64,000 nt of DNA from Cynocephalus volans (GCF_027409185.1 NC_084478.1:82691624-82755623); one strand, 5' to 3'. Shown: positions 1 to 11,859, numbered from the stretch's first letter. Numbers and translations are program-made. Notes: generated by a model from the letters alone, not told the origin.

Positions 1-998
1 TTTTCTTGATTAAAAAGAGAGACTTTATTCAGGTCCACCATATGACACACACTATGCCAAGGGCTTGCAAACATTAATTCGCCAGTTCTCCTCAAATCCC
101 TATGAGGCAGGAGTTATTCTCCTTTACATGTAAGGCAACTAAGGCTTAGAGAGGGACAATCAAACCTGACCAAGTGGCACAGCAAGTAATTGTCAGAGAG
201 GGATGCCAACCCTGGTGTGTTCAACTCCAAGTCCAGTGCTCTTTCCAATACATCACATATGCAGAATGGATGAAATCCAATGACTTTTCTTTTTAAATAT
301 TGTCTTTACTGATGTTTCTTTATTTATTTATTTTTAGAGCAGTTCTTTTTGAGACTTTTTTCTTATTTATTTTTATTGAATCAAAATTGTACATATTTTG
401 GGGGTTCAATGTTTATGTTGATCAAATCAATATTATTAACATATATATTATTACAAATCATACTTATTCTTTAGGCCCCTTATACAGTCTCTCCCCATCT
501 CCCTCTCCCTCCCCCCTCCCAACTCTGATAGCCCTAGATTTCTTCTCTACTTCTGAAAGAGTAACAGTTATTCTATTGATCTGTTGCTTGGATGATTTTT
601 CCAGTTCTGAGAGAGTTGTGTTCAGGTTCCAAACTATTATCATAGAGTAGATGCCTCGTCTAGAACTCTGGAATGCGTTTTGTGGAGACATCCTTTTCTT
701 TTCTTTGGTCTCTCCTGGTCACTCTCCTCATGTCAATGCCCTCAAGTGTCTGGTGGGCCAACTGCATGGTGGTTGTGGTGTCTAGCTGCTTTCGTGCAGC
801 CATGGCTATTTTAGTAGCTCACATGGAAGAATTAATTTTTTTTGTGGCAGCCATGGTTATAGTGTTGGTCACATGGAAGTGGTGTTTTTTGGCATACTCC
901 TTGCCTGGATGTGGGAGGAGGGGTCAGTCACCAGATCCATGCCTCAGGACCCTTGGTGGGCCTCATGGCAGCAGAAGCATGCCTGCTTGCAGGAGGAG
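1..998 (-). mobile_element. Internally deleted L1 with MIR-containing 3' transduction, copy A (left end cut by the window)
   Basis: This is copy A of the 1-kb insertion seen complete in copies B and C. Read on the minus strand it has an L1 5'UTR-like piece (about 1000-690), a very short endonuclease-coding piece (about 650-560, containing GDLNTPLS-like residues in the intact copies), an L1 3'UTR with a C-rich run (about 540-340), and then non-L1 sequence with a MIR (about 270-1). The right TSD, gttagttcgattttt, is at 999-1013. The left TSD lies before the window. Most of ORF1 and ORF2 is absent, so it cannot code for a functional L1 protein. Confidence 0.75.
20..262 (-). repeat. MIR SINE fragment (inside the 3' transduction, copy A)
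   Basis: The plus strand shows the reversed MIR pattern: a tgaggcaggagttattctc-like start, an 'aaggcttagagaggg' core, 'ccaagtggcacagcaagtaa', and a 'caaccctggtgtgttcaact' tail. MIR is an ancient tRNA-derived mammalian SINE. It sits in the part of the mini-L1 beyond the L1 3' end, so it was probably carried along from the source locus by 3' transduction. The other copies are at about 29470-29705 and 49805-50045. Confidence 0.75.
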
Positions 999-1100
999 GT
1001 TAGTTCGATTTTTGAGGTGACATGATTTAGGTTCTTTTTCTTGTTTGCATTTTGGTTTTAACAGTGGGTTTTACTCTTTCTTGTTAACCCATGATAGTGA

Positions 1101-1923
1101 TTATTGTTTTTCAGATTCCGGATGCAGGACTCCTTTTAGTATCTCTTGAAGGGCTGGTCGTGTGCTAGTGAGCTCCCATAATTTTTGTTTGCCAATGAAA
1201 TACATTATTTCTCCCTCATTTTTGAAGGATAGCCATGCTGGGTATAAAATTCTTGGCTGGCAATTTTTTCCTTTTAGTAATTTCAATATATCATCCCATT
1301 TCTTCTGGCCTGTAAAGTTTTGGTTGAGAAGTTTGCTGTTAGTCAGATAAACGCTCCGTTACAGGTGACTTGATGATTTTCTCTTGCTCCTTTAAGAATT
1401 CTCTCTTTGTATTTGAGTTTTGCCAGCTTGACTATCATGTGTCTGTGATAGGATCTTTTTGGATTGAATCTGTTTGGGTTCTGTGAGCTTCCTGGATCTG
1501 AAGGTTTTCATCCCTCCGTATACCTTGGAAATTTTCTGTTATTACTTCCTTGAATAAGCTAACAATGCCCTTTTCTTCTTCCTCCCCTTCCGGAATACCC
1601 ATGATTTGGACATTAGTGTGCTTGAAGTCGTCTGCTCTCTGCCTTAAATTTTCTTTATTTTCCAAAATTCTTTTTTCATTTTTCTGGTCTGTGTGGGTTA
1701 CTTCCAAAAGACTGTCTTTGAGATCTGAAATTATTTCTTCCACTTGCTCCAGCCTGCTGCTCAAGCTTTCTGTTCTGTGTTTTCTTTCACTGAGAGAATA
1801 CTTCATTTCTAGGAGTTCTGTTACATTCTTTTTTAAATTGTTAATCTCTTTGTAAATTTCCACCTTCATATCCTGGATATTTTTTCCTGTTTCATTGTGT
1901 TCTCTAGTTGGTTCTTCTCTCAT
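1101..1923 (-). pseudogene. L1 ORF1 remnant (L1-2, copy A)
   Basis: Two open pieces in different frames (1435-1923, 162 aa, and 1101-1286, 61 aa) match the L1 ORF1 protein, an RNA-binding trimeric chaperone needed in cis for retrotransposition. The first piece has a charged coiled-coil region (TESLSSRLEQVEEIISDLKD) followed by the RRM-like start (NVQIMGIPEGEEEEKG). The second is the C-terminal domain (NCQPRILYPAWLSF). The break near 1290-1435 is a frameshift, and the usual N-terminal start region is degraded. The piece is inactive. The identical piece lies at 30877-31365 in copy B and a diverged one at 51178-51591 in copy C. Confidence 0.85.
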
Positions 1924-2240
1924 TTCTTGGAGTTTCTTAAATTCAGTGCTCAGAATTCCTCTTCAGTCATCTCAAGGGTTTATTGCTCTATGGGGGTTGA
2001 TACTTGAGAATTACCATATTCCTTTGGCGGTGTCATATCTTCTGGTTTATTTGTAGTTCTAGTATTTTTATGCTGATGTTTGGTCATCTGGTAGAACACT
2101 TATTTCTTCTTTCTCTCTCGAGTGGGTTACGAGCGGGAAGACTTCCTCCTCTATCTGTAGGTTCTGCTGGTGAGTATTCGTGCATCAATGCAGTTGAGTG
2201 TGCAGTGGGCTTCCTTGACTCCTGTTTGGTCAGTGCATGA

Positions 2241-2483
2241 GTCCTGCACACTCATCTGGGCCACCAGGCAGTGGGCAGGTGGACCTGTGTGCCTCACTCT
2301 GGTGCTCATGTGTGAGCAGGCCTGTGGCTGCATTGATCCCCAGGTGTGGTGTGGGTTCTGCACGCTCACCTGGGCCTCCTCGCATGGTGGGCATGTGTGC
2401 CTGCATGCACCCATCCAGTGCTTGGGTGTGGGCAGGGCCTGTGGCTGTATTGGTCCCCAGGCAAGCATGAGTCCTGTACATTC
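2241..2483 (-). repeat. Tandem 5'UTR monomers of L1-2 (about 115 bp, copy A)
   Basis: The motif gtYctgcacRctcaYctggg starts at 2241 and 2355, and a partial third copy (gtcctgtaca) starts at 2471, giving spacings of 114 and 116 bp. A second anchor, cctgtggctgYattgRtccc, recurs at the same spacing. Because the L1 reads leftward, its 5' end is a short partial monomer followed by two full monomers, as in monomeric L1 promoters known from mouse. The same arrangement is at 31683-31925 and, diverged, at about 52024-52268. Confidence 0.7.
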
Positions 2484-2493
2484 CCAACTTTTC

Positions 2494-3540
2494 CTTTTAT
2501 TGATCTTTTGTATCATTTTCTGGGTCCCTATTTTATTGAGTTCTGCTCTGATCTTAACTATTTCTTTCTGTCTACTAATATGGGGATTGGATTGTTCTTG
2601 TTTTTCTAGTTCTTTGAGGTATAGGGTTTGGTTATTTACTTGAAATCTTTCTATTATTTCATTGTAAGCATTTATTGCAATAAAATTCCCTCTGAGTACT
2701 GCTTTTGCAGTATCCCACAGGTTTGGGTATGATGTGTCTATTTTCCTTAGTTGCAAGAAACTTTTCTATCTCTTCTTTAATTTCTTCTTTGACCAATATG
2801 TCATTCAGGCACATGTTGTTTAATTTCCATGTATTATACAATTTCCTGAGTTTTACCTGTTTATTCCTAGTTTTAATTCAGTCTGTTCTGAAAAGGTACT
2901 TCAAATGGTTTTTTGGTTTTTTTTATTTGATGAGAGTTGGTTTGTGACCTGGAGAATGTTCCGTGTGCTAATGAGAAGAATGTATATTCTGTGGTTGTTG
3001 AACTAAAAGTTCTAAATTTATCTGCCAGGTCCACTTGATCTAAAGTTGAGTTTAAATCCTGTGTTTCTCTGTTGATTTGTTGCTTAGATGATCTGTCCAG
3101 TACTGAGAGAAAGGTATTCGGGTCCCCTACTATTATCGTATTGTGGTCTATCTCTTTCTTTAAGCCTAATAGTGTTTCCTTTATATATCTCGGTGGTCTA
3201 GTGTTGGGTGCTTATATATTTATGATGATTATGTCGTCCTGCTGAATAGATCCCTTTACCATTTTATAGTGGCTTCTTTATCTCTTTTTCTGGTATTTGG
3301 CTGAAAGTCTATTTTATCTGTTATAAGAATAGCTACTCCTGTACATTTTTGGCTTCCATTTGTGTGGCATATCTTTTTCCTTCCCTTCATTATTAGTCTG
3401 TGTGTCTTTACAGGTATGTGGGTCTCTTAAAGACAGCATATATTTGGGTCTAGCTTTTTAATCCAATCAGGCTGTCTTTTGAGTGTAGATTTTAATCCAT
3501 TTACAGTTAGGATTGTTATTGAAAGGTATTGTATTACTCT
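2494..3540 (-). pseudogene. L1 ORF2 endonuclease-region remnant (L1-1, copy A)
   Basis: The minus-strand translation gives scattered pieces of the N-terminal part of ORF2, including [20 protein letters not shown] between the endonuclease and reverse transcriptase domains, and degraded endonuclease sequence further up. Stops and frame changes are frequent and no long frame survives. The open frame at 2151-2756 merely runs from this piece across into the 5'UTR of L1-2, so it is not one gene. The counterparts are at 31936-32980 and 52279-53520. Confidence 0.8.
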
Positions 3541-3830
3541 CTGCATTTTATTGATTTTCATTTGGATGTTTTAAATATCTTTTGTTTCTTCCTCTTACTT
3601 TTTCTCTTTGATGTTTTTTCGTTTTTTGAGGTGGTAAAATTTAGTTTCTTTTTCTTTCTCATTTGCACTTTTGTTTTACCAGTGGGTCTTGTTCTGTCTT
3701 ACGTATTGATGGTAGTGATTATCATTTTTTTCATTCCAGATACAGGAGTCACTTGGGGAGGTTCTGTAGTTTTTGTTGTCTTAAAAATACACTATTTCTC
3801 CCTCATTTCTGAAGGATAGCCTTGCTGGGT

Positions 3831-4800
3831 TCAGGATTCTTGGTGGACAGTTTCTTGTTTTAGTATTCTGAATACATCATCCCATTTTCTTCTGACCTGT
3901 AGAGTTCCTGTTGAGAAATCTGCTGCTAGTCTGATAGGGGCTCCCTTACAGGTGACTTGAAACATTTTTATGGCTGCTTTTAGGATGTTTTGTCTTTGAG
4001 CTTTGCTGGTTTGACTATAATGTGTTTGAAAGGATCTTTTTGAATTGGATCTGTCTGGCGATCTCTGTTCTTCTTGGATCAAAAGTCTGTTTCTCTCTCT
4101 ATTCCTGGGTAGTTTTCCATTATTATTTCATTAAATAATTTTTCAGTGCCTTTTCCTTCCTCCTCCCCTTCTGGAGCACACATGATTTGAATGTTTGTGT
4201 GCTTACTGTTGTCTGCTAGCTCTCTTAGATTTTCCTCATTTTTAAAAATTCTTCTTTCTTTTGTCCACCTGGGTGATTTCAAAAACACTATGTTGAGGTT
4301 CAGAAATTCTTTCTTCTGCGTGTTCTAGCCTGCTGCTTAAGCTCTCAGTTCTGTTTATTTCATCAACTAAATCTTTCAGTTGCACAGGTTCTGCTACATT
4401 CTTTTTTAAGGTATTATAATGTCTTTGTAAATTTCGTCAGTCATATCCCAGATTTTTTTTTTCTTATTTCATTATGTTCTCTGAGTCTTCTTGTACCTCA
4501 ATTGAGTTTCCTTAAGATTGTTTTTAGGAATTCCTTTTCAGTCAATTCAAGGGTTTCCTGCTCTATAGTGTCTGGTATTTGAGAATTACTGTACTCTTTT
4601 GGTGGTGCCATATTTTCTTGGATTTTCGAATTTCTAGCATCTCTTCCTTGAAGTTGGGTCTTCTGGTAGAATAGTTGCTTTTGCATTACTCTGGAGTTGG
4701 CTTGGAGGGTAGAGACTTCCTCTTGTTTTTTTTTTTTGCTCTCTCTGCTGTTGACTTTTCCTGTGTCCATGCAGTCAATTGGCTGATGGGCCACCTGCAT
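3831..4800 (-). pseudogene. L1 ORF1 remnant (L1-1, copy A)
   Basis: Three short open pieces (4498-4800, 4079-4288, 3831-4082) in shifting frames resemble ORF1: an N-terminal segment ending in IPDTIEQETLELTEKEF, a middle segment with IQIMCAPEGEEEGKG, and a C-terminal segment rich in K and R (QTSKAQRQNILKAAIKMFQV). They represent an old, disabled ORF1. The counterparts are at 33245-34242 and 53780-54892. Confidence 0.8.
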
Positions 4801-5879
4801 TGTGTCTGTGGCTGCTACTATGGCCGTGAGCCACTTTTGCTACAGCTGTGGCCGCCCTGGCAGTGTCTGTAGTAGGCCACCCACATGAAAGTGGTGTTTT
4901 CAGCATGCTCCTGCATTCTACTGGGCAATGGGGACTGCCGTGGCCTACTTTAGTAGTTTCAACAGGTCAGTAGTAATAGAAGAAAAACTGATTTTTTCTT
5001 CATACAGACTCTATCTCTCTGATCTATGAGTTACAAGGCCAGGGTAGGGGGATAGTAGGTGGGTGGAATATCTTCCTATCTTTCTTCAAGTAGTTCACAT
5101 CAGGCACCATATTTTAGCCACAACCACCCCCATGGTGTGGGAGCTGGAGGCATAATTTGTAGGATCCTCTACCAACCTAGTCCCTGGGAGACCAATCCTC
5201 TTACAGGGGAGCCTTGATGATCCATTTTCTCCCTGACTTTAGGGCTAGAATTCCATTAATATCAATGCCAAAACAAGATCTCTCATGTCTCCTTCACTTT
5301 TGGCTCTAAGTTCAATCCTGTCCCAAAATTAGAAGATTCATGTGGAGGTGCCTCACTCTCACAGTGATTTGAGGGTCACTGCATTTAGTTTTGTATTGAT
5401 TACTATCACAGGATTTGCTTGGCAGTCCCGGCATCTGCTTTAAGTTGAGATAAAATGTGATTTGCACAATAAGATATAAAAAGACCCTCCAAACATCAAA
5501 TACTGTCCCTGTTAGGGAGGCTCATGTATTCTCCGCATTTCTATCCCCTTTGAACCATGTAGTTACAACAGTAAAAATGGCAAATTCTTCTTAACAGTCC
5601 AAAGATGACAAAATGAATTAATATAGGCTTAGGTTCATGTGTAAATTGTGGCGTCTCCAAGACTTTCTGGCCCATTTTTAGGAAAATGCTCTCCTCATAT
5701 TTCTTCTGAACCCCTATTCTAATGGAAAATTATTTATAAAATCTCTACCACTCATAAGAGCTAATTTATTGAGCCAGGTTCAAACAGAATGGTAGTCATA
5801 CCCGTTTCACCCATATGTAGTTAAATGATGATTGTAATGCCTAGCATTCATTTGCATACTAAACATTGCTCTGTTACAT

Positions 5880-6065
5880 GCATTTTCTAATTTAAACCTT
5901 ACTACAACTTTATGAGGTACGTAGTCATCGGCCCCATTTTACTGACGAGGAAATACAAGCAAAGGGACTTATTGACTTGATCAAAGTTTCATTTTTATTA
6001 AGTGGCAGCAGCAAAATATAAACATAAGTAATGTGATTCTCAAGCCTGATGCTGCAATTACTATA
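5880..6065 (-). repeat. MIR fragment
   Basis: Reversed MIR features are visible: ccccattttactgacgagga, 'acttattgacttgatcaaag', 'taagtggcagcagcaaaata' and a tail around 'ctcaagcctgatgctgcaat'. The copies lie at about 35340-35526 and 55878-56070. Strongly diverged, as expected for an ancient SINE. Confidence 0.65.
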
Positions 6066-6244
6066 ATCCTTCCCTTTGGATATTCCCTAAGACTTTATTT
6101 GTCCATAAACAGAAAGACATGAAGCAGTCTGCTGGAGATTAGCTATGATTAGAGAGAGCTATTTCTAACCGGAAACTACTCATAATCCAAACTCTTTGCT
6201 AGTAACAGTGTACTCATTCTCATAAAAGAGGCTATGATGACATG

Positions 6245-6415
6245 TAGTGAAAAAAGAACAAGTTTATAAATCAGGTAACCTTGGATCTAGATGCACCTTA
6301 GCTATTTTTGCACTGTGACATTAAGCAAATCTCTGGGCTTTAGGTTCCTCATTTTTATTATGTGTTTATGTACACAATTCTAATTACTCTAATGTGAACA
6401 CCTTCATGTACCAAA
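6245..6415 (+). repeat. MIR fragment
   Basis: Forward MIR-like order: a 'ggtaaccttggatctagatg' segment, then a 'cactgtgacattaagcaaat' segment and 'tctgggctttaggttcctca'. This corresponds to the MIR core that normally reads along the lines of 'tgtgaccttgggcaagt'. Present in all three copies (about 35705-35875 and 56255-56420). Confidence 0.65.
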
Positions 6416-8176
6416 ACAAAATAAAATGCAATGGAACAATTGGAGTGAGTGAGTAAAACCACCATGCTATGCAGATGAGACTATCTGCATAATAACAGAA
6501 GACATTTCTTACCTTGCAGAACTAGTGCCCAATGTCCCCAGGGAGTGGGGGAAGAGCAAAATAGCTCAATGCCAAAGATAGATCCAACCTCTGTTCCTTC
6601 ATTATCATGATAATGTAGTTGGCCTCCCTGGAATACTTTCAAATCATTCCTTAGTAAGGAAAAAATATGCAAGGAAAAGGCTGGTGGGGGTAGGGGTTTT
6701 TCTAGGTCTTGCGAATATATCTAATTATTTATTTGTTGAATATTGTCAAACTGTGGTTCACTCAAATCTCCTCTCTCACAACCCACCCTACCTTTGACAT
6801 TCTCCTTCCAAATACCTTTCAGGGAATGATAGCTCATCCTACTGAAAAGTCTGCATATGACTTTTCTTCACCACTGAGTTCCCAAAGGAGTGACAGGTTC
6901 TACCAAAGTAGTTAGCTATCTGCAATGCTGCTCCAATCAAACTTACTTTCCCACCCTACTTTGCATTCCTCTCTCCCTTTTATCTCCCTTCCTTAGGCAT
7001 TCAAGTGATGAGGGCTTTTGCTCTAGCACTCTAGAAAGGAGTTAAAATTTTGATCCAGAGTTCACACAGAAGGGAAACTGGAGTGGGGACAGAAAGATCA
7101 CCACTGGAATGCTGGCACCGGGAGAAAGACTGTGGCATACTTAGGAAATACTGGCAGTAAGAACCCCCGAAAAGTTCACCTTTACCAAGCCAGGGGAAAC
7201 AATACAGCTGAGTGGGGTTTAAGTATAAGGCCTATTCAAATGGTTCCCCAGCCACCATGTAACTATCTTGGCAGTTCATTTGGTATAATCCCTAGGAATG
7301 GTGCCAAGGCCCTACAGTTAGTTTCCCTTGACTCCATCTTTTTAGAAGTTGTACCTATAACTAGCACTCTTCTTGCCTACCCAATCACAGTGAATGGCTG
7401 TCTCAATTTTAGACCCTATTTAAATTATACAACTTTCAAATTGACATGATAGAAACTTGCCTAAATCAACTACTCCCAGTAACATTACATTTTCTAAAGA
7501 AACACAGGGAAGAAAAGTAACTTCTCATGACCAAGGGTAGAATAGTAAACTAATAGGAGACACAAGCTTTTGTGGATGTGGCTTGACCTGGCACAAAACA
7601 AATATAACTACAAGCACAGTGATCACCCTGTCCTCACCCCATAGAAAATAACAAAAGTTGAAAAACACTATCAAACGCTTTGACATTTAAAAAGTATTCC
7701 TGCTGACCCTATAAAATTGCCTTATCTGACCTTTCCTCACTAACCAGGAGACATGCAGTTTTTCATTTCCTCTCCAAAAGATAACAAGAGAATGAAGTTT
7801 GAGGACCAAAGGTACCACAAACACAAGAGTAAGTACAGCAAATATGATAATTAGATTGAAGTCAGCTCCTGAGGGAATCAGACCCACCAAAGGAGTCAGA
7901 GAGATGGACAGGAGCACAGAACACACCCAAGAACAACTTCAGGAAGAATTCTTCCCTCACCTCTTCACCCATTTTCCCCACCTACTTTCCCCTTCTGTCC
8001 CACACACCTAGCCTTGCAGAGAAATGGAAGTAGGCAGCAAAGGCCACCTAGGACCATCCCACTTCAGGATAACACCCCAGGGTATGGGTCAATTTTATTA
8101 TGTCACACTCTACTCATTTAAGACAAGATTGATTTGACTGTTAACACATAAGGCAAGAGTTCTTCAGGCTTCAGTT

Positions 8177-8270
8177 ATTTTTGTTTTGTCTGCTAGCAAA
8201 TATGTGAATTGAACCCTGGACCTTGGTCTTATCAGCACCACACTATAACCAACTGAGCTAACTAGCTAGC
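8177..8270 (-). mobile_element. tRNA-Ile-derived monomeric SINE with 15-bp target duplication
   Basis: On the minus strand the element starts with gctagctagttagctcagtt, which contains a pol III A-box, followed by 'ggtgctgataagaccaagg' resembling the anticodon arm of tRNA-Ile, and a B-box-like 'gggttcaattc'. A short A-rich tail follows. It is flanked by cttcaggcttcagtt (8162-8176) and cttcaggtttcagtt (8271-8285), a 15-bp TSD with one mismatch. Copy C has it at 58181-58274. In copy B the site is lost in the deletion next to the retrovirus. It was therefore present before the duplication. Confidence 0.8.
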
Positions 8271-8725
8271 CTTCAGGTTTCAGTTTTAAAAGCACGTGTA
8301 CTTGGCCTGTAACAGCTTAAGGCTTTCTTCCCAAAACAATAGTTGCCAGTTTAATCTCCAACAAAGCTGTAGTAACTCTTGCCTATAAAACACTACTCTG
8401 GTTCATATGCCTACAAAGTCACCAGTCTAATGTTTGGATATTCAATCATTCAAAATTCTAAACCAAAGATGCCTTCACCTACTCAGGGACTGGGCCTCTT
8501 TTCTTTCTTTAAAAACAGTGATTTCTTTCCTGAATGCATCTTAAGTCCCACAACCTTATCAACAGTTTATTTAAACCCTACTCCTTTCCCACTCTTGTGC
8601 CTCAACAGTTCACTCCTCACACTTTTTATTGGGTTTGTGCTTCTCGGTATTCTTGACCAAAGCAACTGAAGGCATAAGAAATGAGGCCTCGAATCATTCA
8701 CCCAAGGTGAGTGATTGAAGTAATA

Positions 8726-8755
8726 AAAAAAAAAAAAAAAAAAGGAAAAAAATTG
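8726..8755 (+). repeat. Poly(A) tract of variable length
   Basis: About 19 consecutive A residues followed by a mixed A/G stretch. Copy C has a much shorter version at about 58721-58738, so the tract changed length after duplication. Confidence 0.9.
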
Positions 8756-10579
8756 AGGTAGCTAGTGTGGTTCGGAAGGGACAGTGAGGTAGAAATTGTC
8801 ACATGGAAATATAAAGTTTTCAAAACAGTACATTTTATTTTACATTAAACAACAAACTCCCCAATTTGTCTCAGCTGTGACATGTAGATGGCTTTAGATT
8901 GCTTTCTGGTGGTCACCCATGCTGAGCAAGATTTTTCAATCATAAAACACTTAAGACTCACCAGAGATTCTGCATTTCACCTCAGTTCACAAGTCCAAGT
9001 GTTTTCCATTTATCTTAGCATTTTGGCATAGACTCCCTCTGAGGTAAAAGGGTAGAGATGAAGCCATTTCCTTTAAAAATGATTGGTTCACCATAACTTC
9101 ATTCATGTGACAAAAAGCAGATGATAATAGCATGTTCTCTTATTCTTGTTTCATCAGTAGTGGTAGTGATGCCAGGAACTGTGAAAGGAAGTTACTTTCT
9201 CCTTTCCACTTTCCGATAATGCATCCCTCATCCCCACCTGAAGAAAGGGTAACAACTGAGTCCAACTGATACCACACATTAAAAGCCAAACTTTATTACT
9301 ATTTCAGATGTATCTGATGCCTAAAACTGTACAAAGTGAAAACTAGAAAATTTCAACCTCAAATCCTCTTCAACTTTGATCCCTCCACCAGTTATAATTT
9401 GCTATATATCTATTTCCTTCTCCATTTGTGGATGGCATTATTGGCTTGGCATGTAAACCAGTTTAGATGCTTTGACAGCATGTATGAATTACAGTGAACA
9501 ATAGAGTCCTCTTCCCTTGCAGCAAATTTTGACTTCAACTTTGAGGCAACCTTATGATAGAGAGGTCATGTTGATTTAATTAATAAATTCCACTCCTATC
9601 TAACCCAAGGCTTAGTTTACAATCATCAGGACAAAAAAAATTATTTTTCAAAATCAATATAACAAATCAGTGAGGACAAAGGGCTTTGTCTTCATCAGAA
9701 CAATGAACAGTTACTGGAAGTGCATTAAACTAAAAAAAGCATTCCCAAGTTAGACCTGGATCTAGTAATGCTATTAAAACCTACCCAGAACAAAGGGAGG
9801 CTGCCCTTAGAAACAGGCTTAACCTTTTCCTTCCATCTTCCTCCTATCCCACCCTCTGTGAGTGATTTTAAAATGGAAAAGGTCAAAGCCCAATTGAGCC
9901 TAGATTTAGAGGATTTTTGTTTTGTATTCATGCCTCCAATTTTTGCCAATTTCCAATTTTTCTTTTATTGTTCTTAAAACTTTAGCAAGCATGGCAATAT
10001 TTTAAACTATTTTCATACACTGACATTATTCTGTTGTAACAAGCCCTTCTTGAGCAGATTTTGATGGTAAGGAGTACATTTCTAAAGTGTAAGTCAAGAA
10101 GCTGTTGCAAGAGAAATCATGTCTCCATATCCACTTTGCTAGGTGCTATCTGAGGTCTGTTTCTGAAAGAGGTCTATTTAGGCAGCATATATGCGTCAGC
10201 ACGTAAAGGACAAAGAATTGAAAATAGACAAAACTTGTAAATGCATTTCAGAACCTATTGTGGTTCAAGCACAGGTGGTTCTGCATGGCTGGTACCAATG
10301 AGACTGGGGTTTGGGAACTAGTTGTCCTCCTTCCTTCTGCCGAACAGTTGTCACAATCACTTATTACGGGGGATGGGCCAGAAAACTGAAGTGTCTATTA
10401 CAAGGGGGTTCCTGCAACTTAGGGAGCAAGCTCACTACAAACCCAGCTACCTGCTTATAGTAGCAGCCAGAGTGGTAAAAGAGATGTGGACTAGGAATCA
10501 AACCACATGTTATTCTGGGACTAAGCCATGCCCCTATCAGGAAACAGACCGAAAGGAAAACTTTAGTTCTCTGGGAAGA

Positions 10580-10700
10580 TACATATATTTTTCATGTCTC
10601 TGGGGTCACCTGAGAACCTATCAAAGGACATTATATGCAATAGGCACTCAAATATACTTGTAGAATGAATGAATAAATGAAAAAATGAATGAACAGTAAT
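10580..10700 (+). repeat. L2-type LINE 3' end fragment
   Basis: The pattern 'caataggcactcaaatatac' followed by 'tgtagaatgaatgaataaatg' resembles the terminal part of L2 elements, which end in a short TGAATGAA-like repeat. Copies lie at 43610-43730 and 60575-60680. Copy C lacks about 9 bp near 60571 that A and B have. Confidence 0.55.
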
Positions 10701-10861
10701 CTTCCTCCTACCTACACTCTAATTTCCGAGCCAATTAATAAGCAAGTGTCTTTCAGTCAAGATCTTTTTCTCTGTCTAGGATTTAATGCAATGGCTTGAC
10801 ATAATAGACACTTCTGTTCCATGAGAAGAGTATCATTCCATTTACTGTTTTTTTATTGCAT

Positions 10862-10935
10862 CTCGCCATCAGACTAAGTTTCTTTTGGTTTTGTAAGGCT
10901 GTGCTCTCACCAACTGACAAACGGGCCAGCTCTCC
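10862..10935 (-). repeat. Possible 5' fragment of a tRNA-derived SINE
   Basis: The minus strand reads ggcccgtttgtcagttggtg then agagcacag, close to the head of the CYN-type SINE at 53106-53289 and containing an A-box-like core. The B-box half is not recognisable and I find no clear target duplication. Copies at about 43890-43965 and 60836-60911. Confidence 0.35.
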
Positions 10936-11859
10936 TTTTGGAACAGAGCTATTTCATTCAGCATTTAGTGTCATCTTCATCAATATTCATATGAATGAAA
11001 ACAGTAAAAATCTCTCTCACATTTCCACTCTACAAAGCATGACAAAGAGAAGGTGATATATTTATTTAATCACTCCTTCTCAATGTCTTACAGCTGCTTG
11101 AAGTTTTTTCAACTAATGAAAGGACTGCAATCTTTTATAAAATTTGTTCTTTTGTTTCCACCATAAGCTAGTGAGATACCTTTATAACCACTTCTGACTT
11201 CAAACTAGGCCAATGAGCAAGTGACTTTGGGGCTTCCTGGAACTAGGAAAAATGTCTCCATTTTATGTTGAAAGAACCTTGCCTTTTTTCCTGTTTCCTT
11301 TTTTCAATTTCCAAGGCAAGTCAATGAGTCTTCTGCACCAGAACTACTTAACTAATTCGTTGAGCATAGTACCTTACAGAGAACAGGCACTCAAATATTA
11401 TTTACACAACAATAATCAAATCAAAGATATTTTCTATCTTCAACTGTGATTAGTGATATAATGCACTTTACATTAGGCTCATTTCAACTCTTTTAGCCTC
11501 AGGTCTTAGAATGGTACATAGCACATGAAAGATGCTTTGCTTATCAAATAAATCAAGAAGCAAACCCGAGCCATTTTTTTTTGCTCCTTTACTGCCTCTA
11601 AGACAGGCCGGGGTGCATCTCATTCACTTCCATCATCAGCATTTAGCATTTAGGAAACTGGATGGAGAACCATGACACCTTGCTTTTTATAAAATTTTTC
11701 TATTTCTTCAATCAGGCCAGGGAGCAAGTATCCTTCTGGACAGGATTTTATCTCCCTACTTATTAGCTCAGCGTTTAGGACACTGCCTTACCGAAATCCA
11801 GTTTCCCCATGTTTTTATCATTGAATAAACTTAGTAGTGGTTAAATGACTTTTTCTCTG

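Larger units (their letters stand above)
1014..2483 (-). mobile_element. L1-2, 5' part (ORF1 remnant and 5'UTR), copy A
   Basis: This is the 5' third of the L1 called L1-2. Reading leftward from 2483 there is a 5'UTR with two tandem monomers of about 115 bp, then an ORF1 region, then the inter-ORF spacer. The 1-kb mini-L1 inserted in the spacer separates this piece from ORF2, which lies outside the window for copy A. From about 1363 to 3729 copy A shows no difference from copy B at a constant offset of 29442 bp. Confidence 0.85.
2494..4946 (-). mobile_element. L1-1, 5' half (ORF2 N-terminal part, ORF1, 5'UTR), copy A
   Basis: This is the 5' half of the outer L1. Reading leftward it has a 5'UTR (about 4946-4700), ORF1 remnants (about 4700-3780), the inter-ORF spacer, and the ORF2 endonuclease and linker region (about 3500-2490). 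It is cut off at 2484-2493 by the insertion of L1-2. The right TSD, actttagtagtttca, is at 4947-4961 and matches actttggtagtttca at 16365-16379 with one mismatch. Confidence 0.8.

Noticed and set aside
673-1020. 115-aa plus-strand frame with hydrophobic stretches (also at 30114 and 50516)
   Set aside because: It is the antisense of L1 5'UTR inside the mini-L1 and differs in frame and length between the copies. The hydrophobic look comes from T-rich antisense sequence.
2151-2756. 201-aa minus-strand open frame, repeated identically at 31593-32198
   Set aside because: It spans the junction between ORF2 of L1-1 and the 5'UTR monomers of L1-2. The first half reads as L1 linker and the rest is translated promoter repeat. 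It is a by-product of nesting, not a gene.
9725-9977. Conserved 69-74 aa frames in all three copies
   Set aside because: Frames on both strands are conserved because the DNA was recently duplicated. There is no recognisable domain, and no sign of coding-type substitution can be judged by eye.
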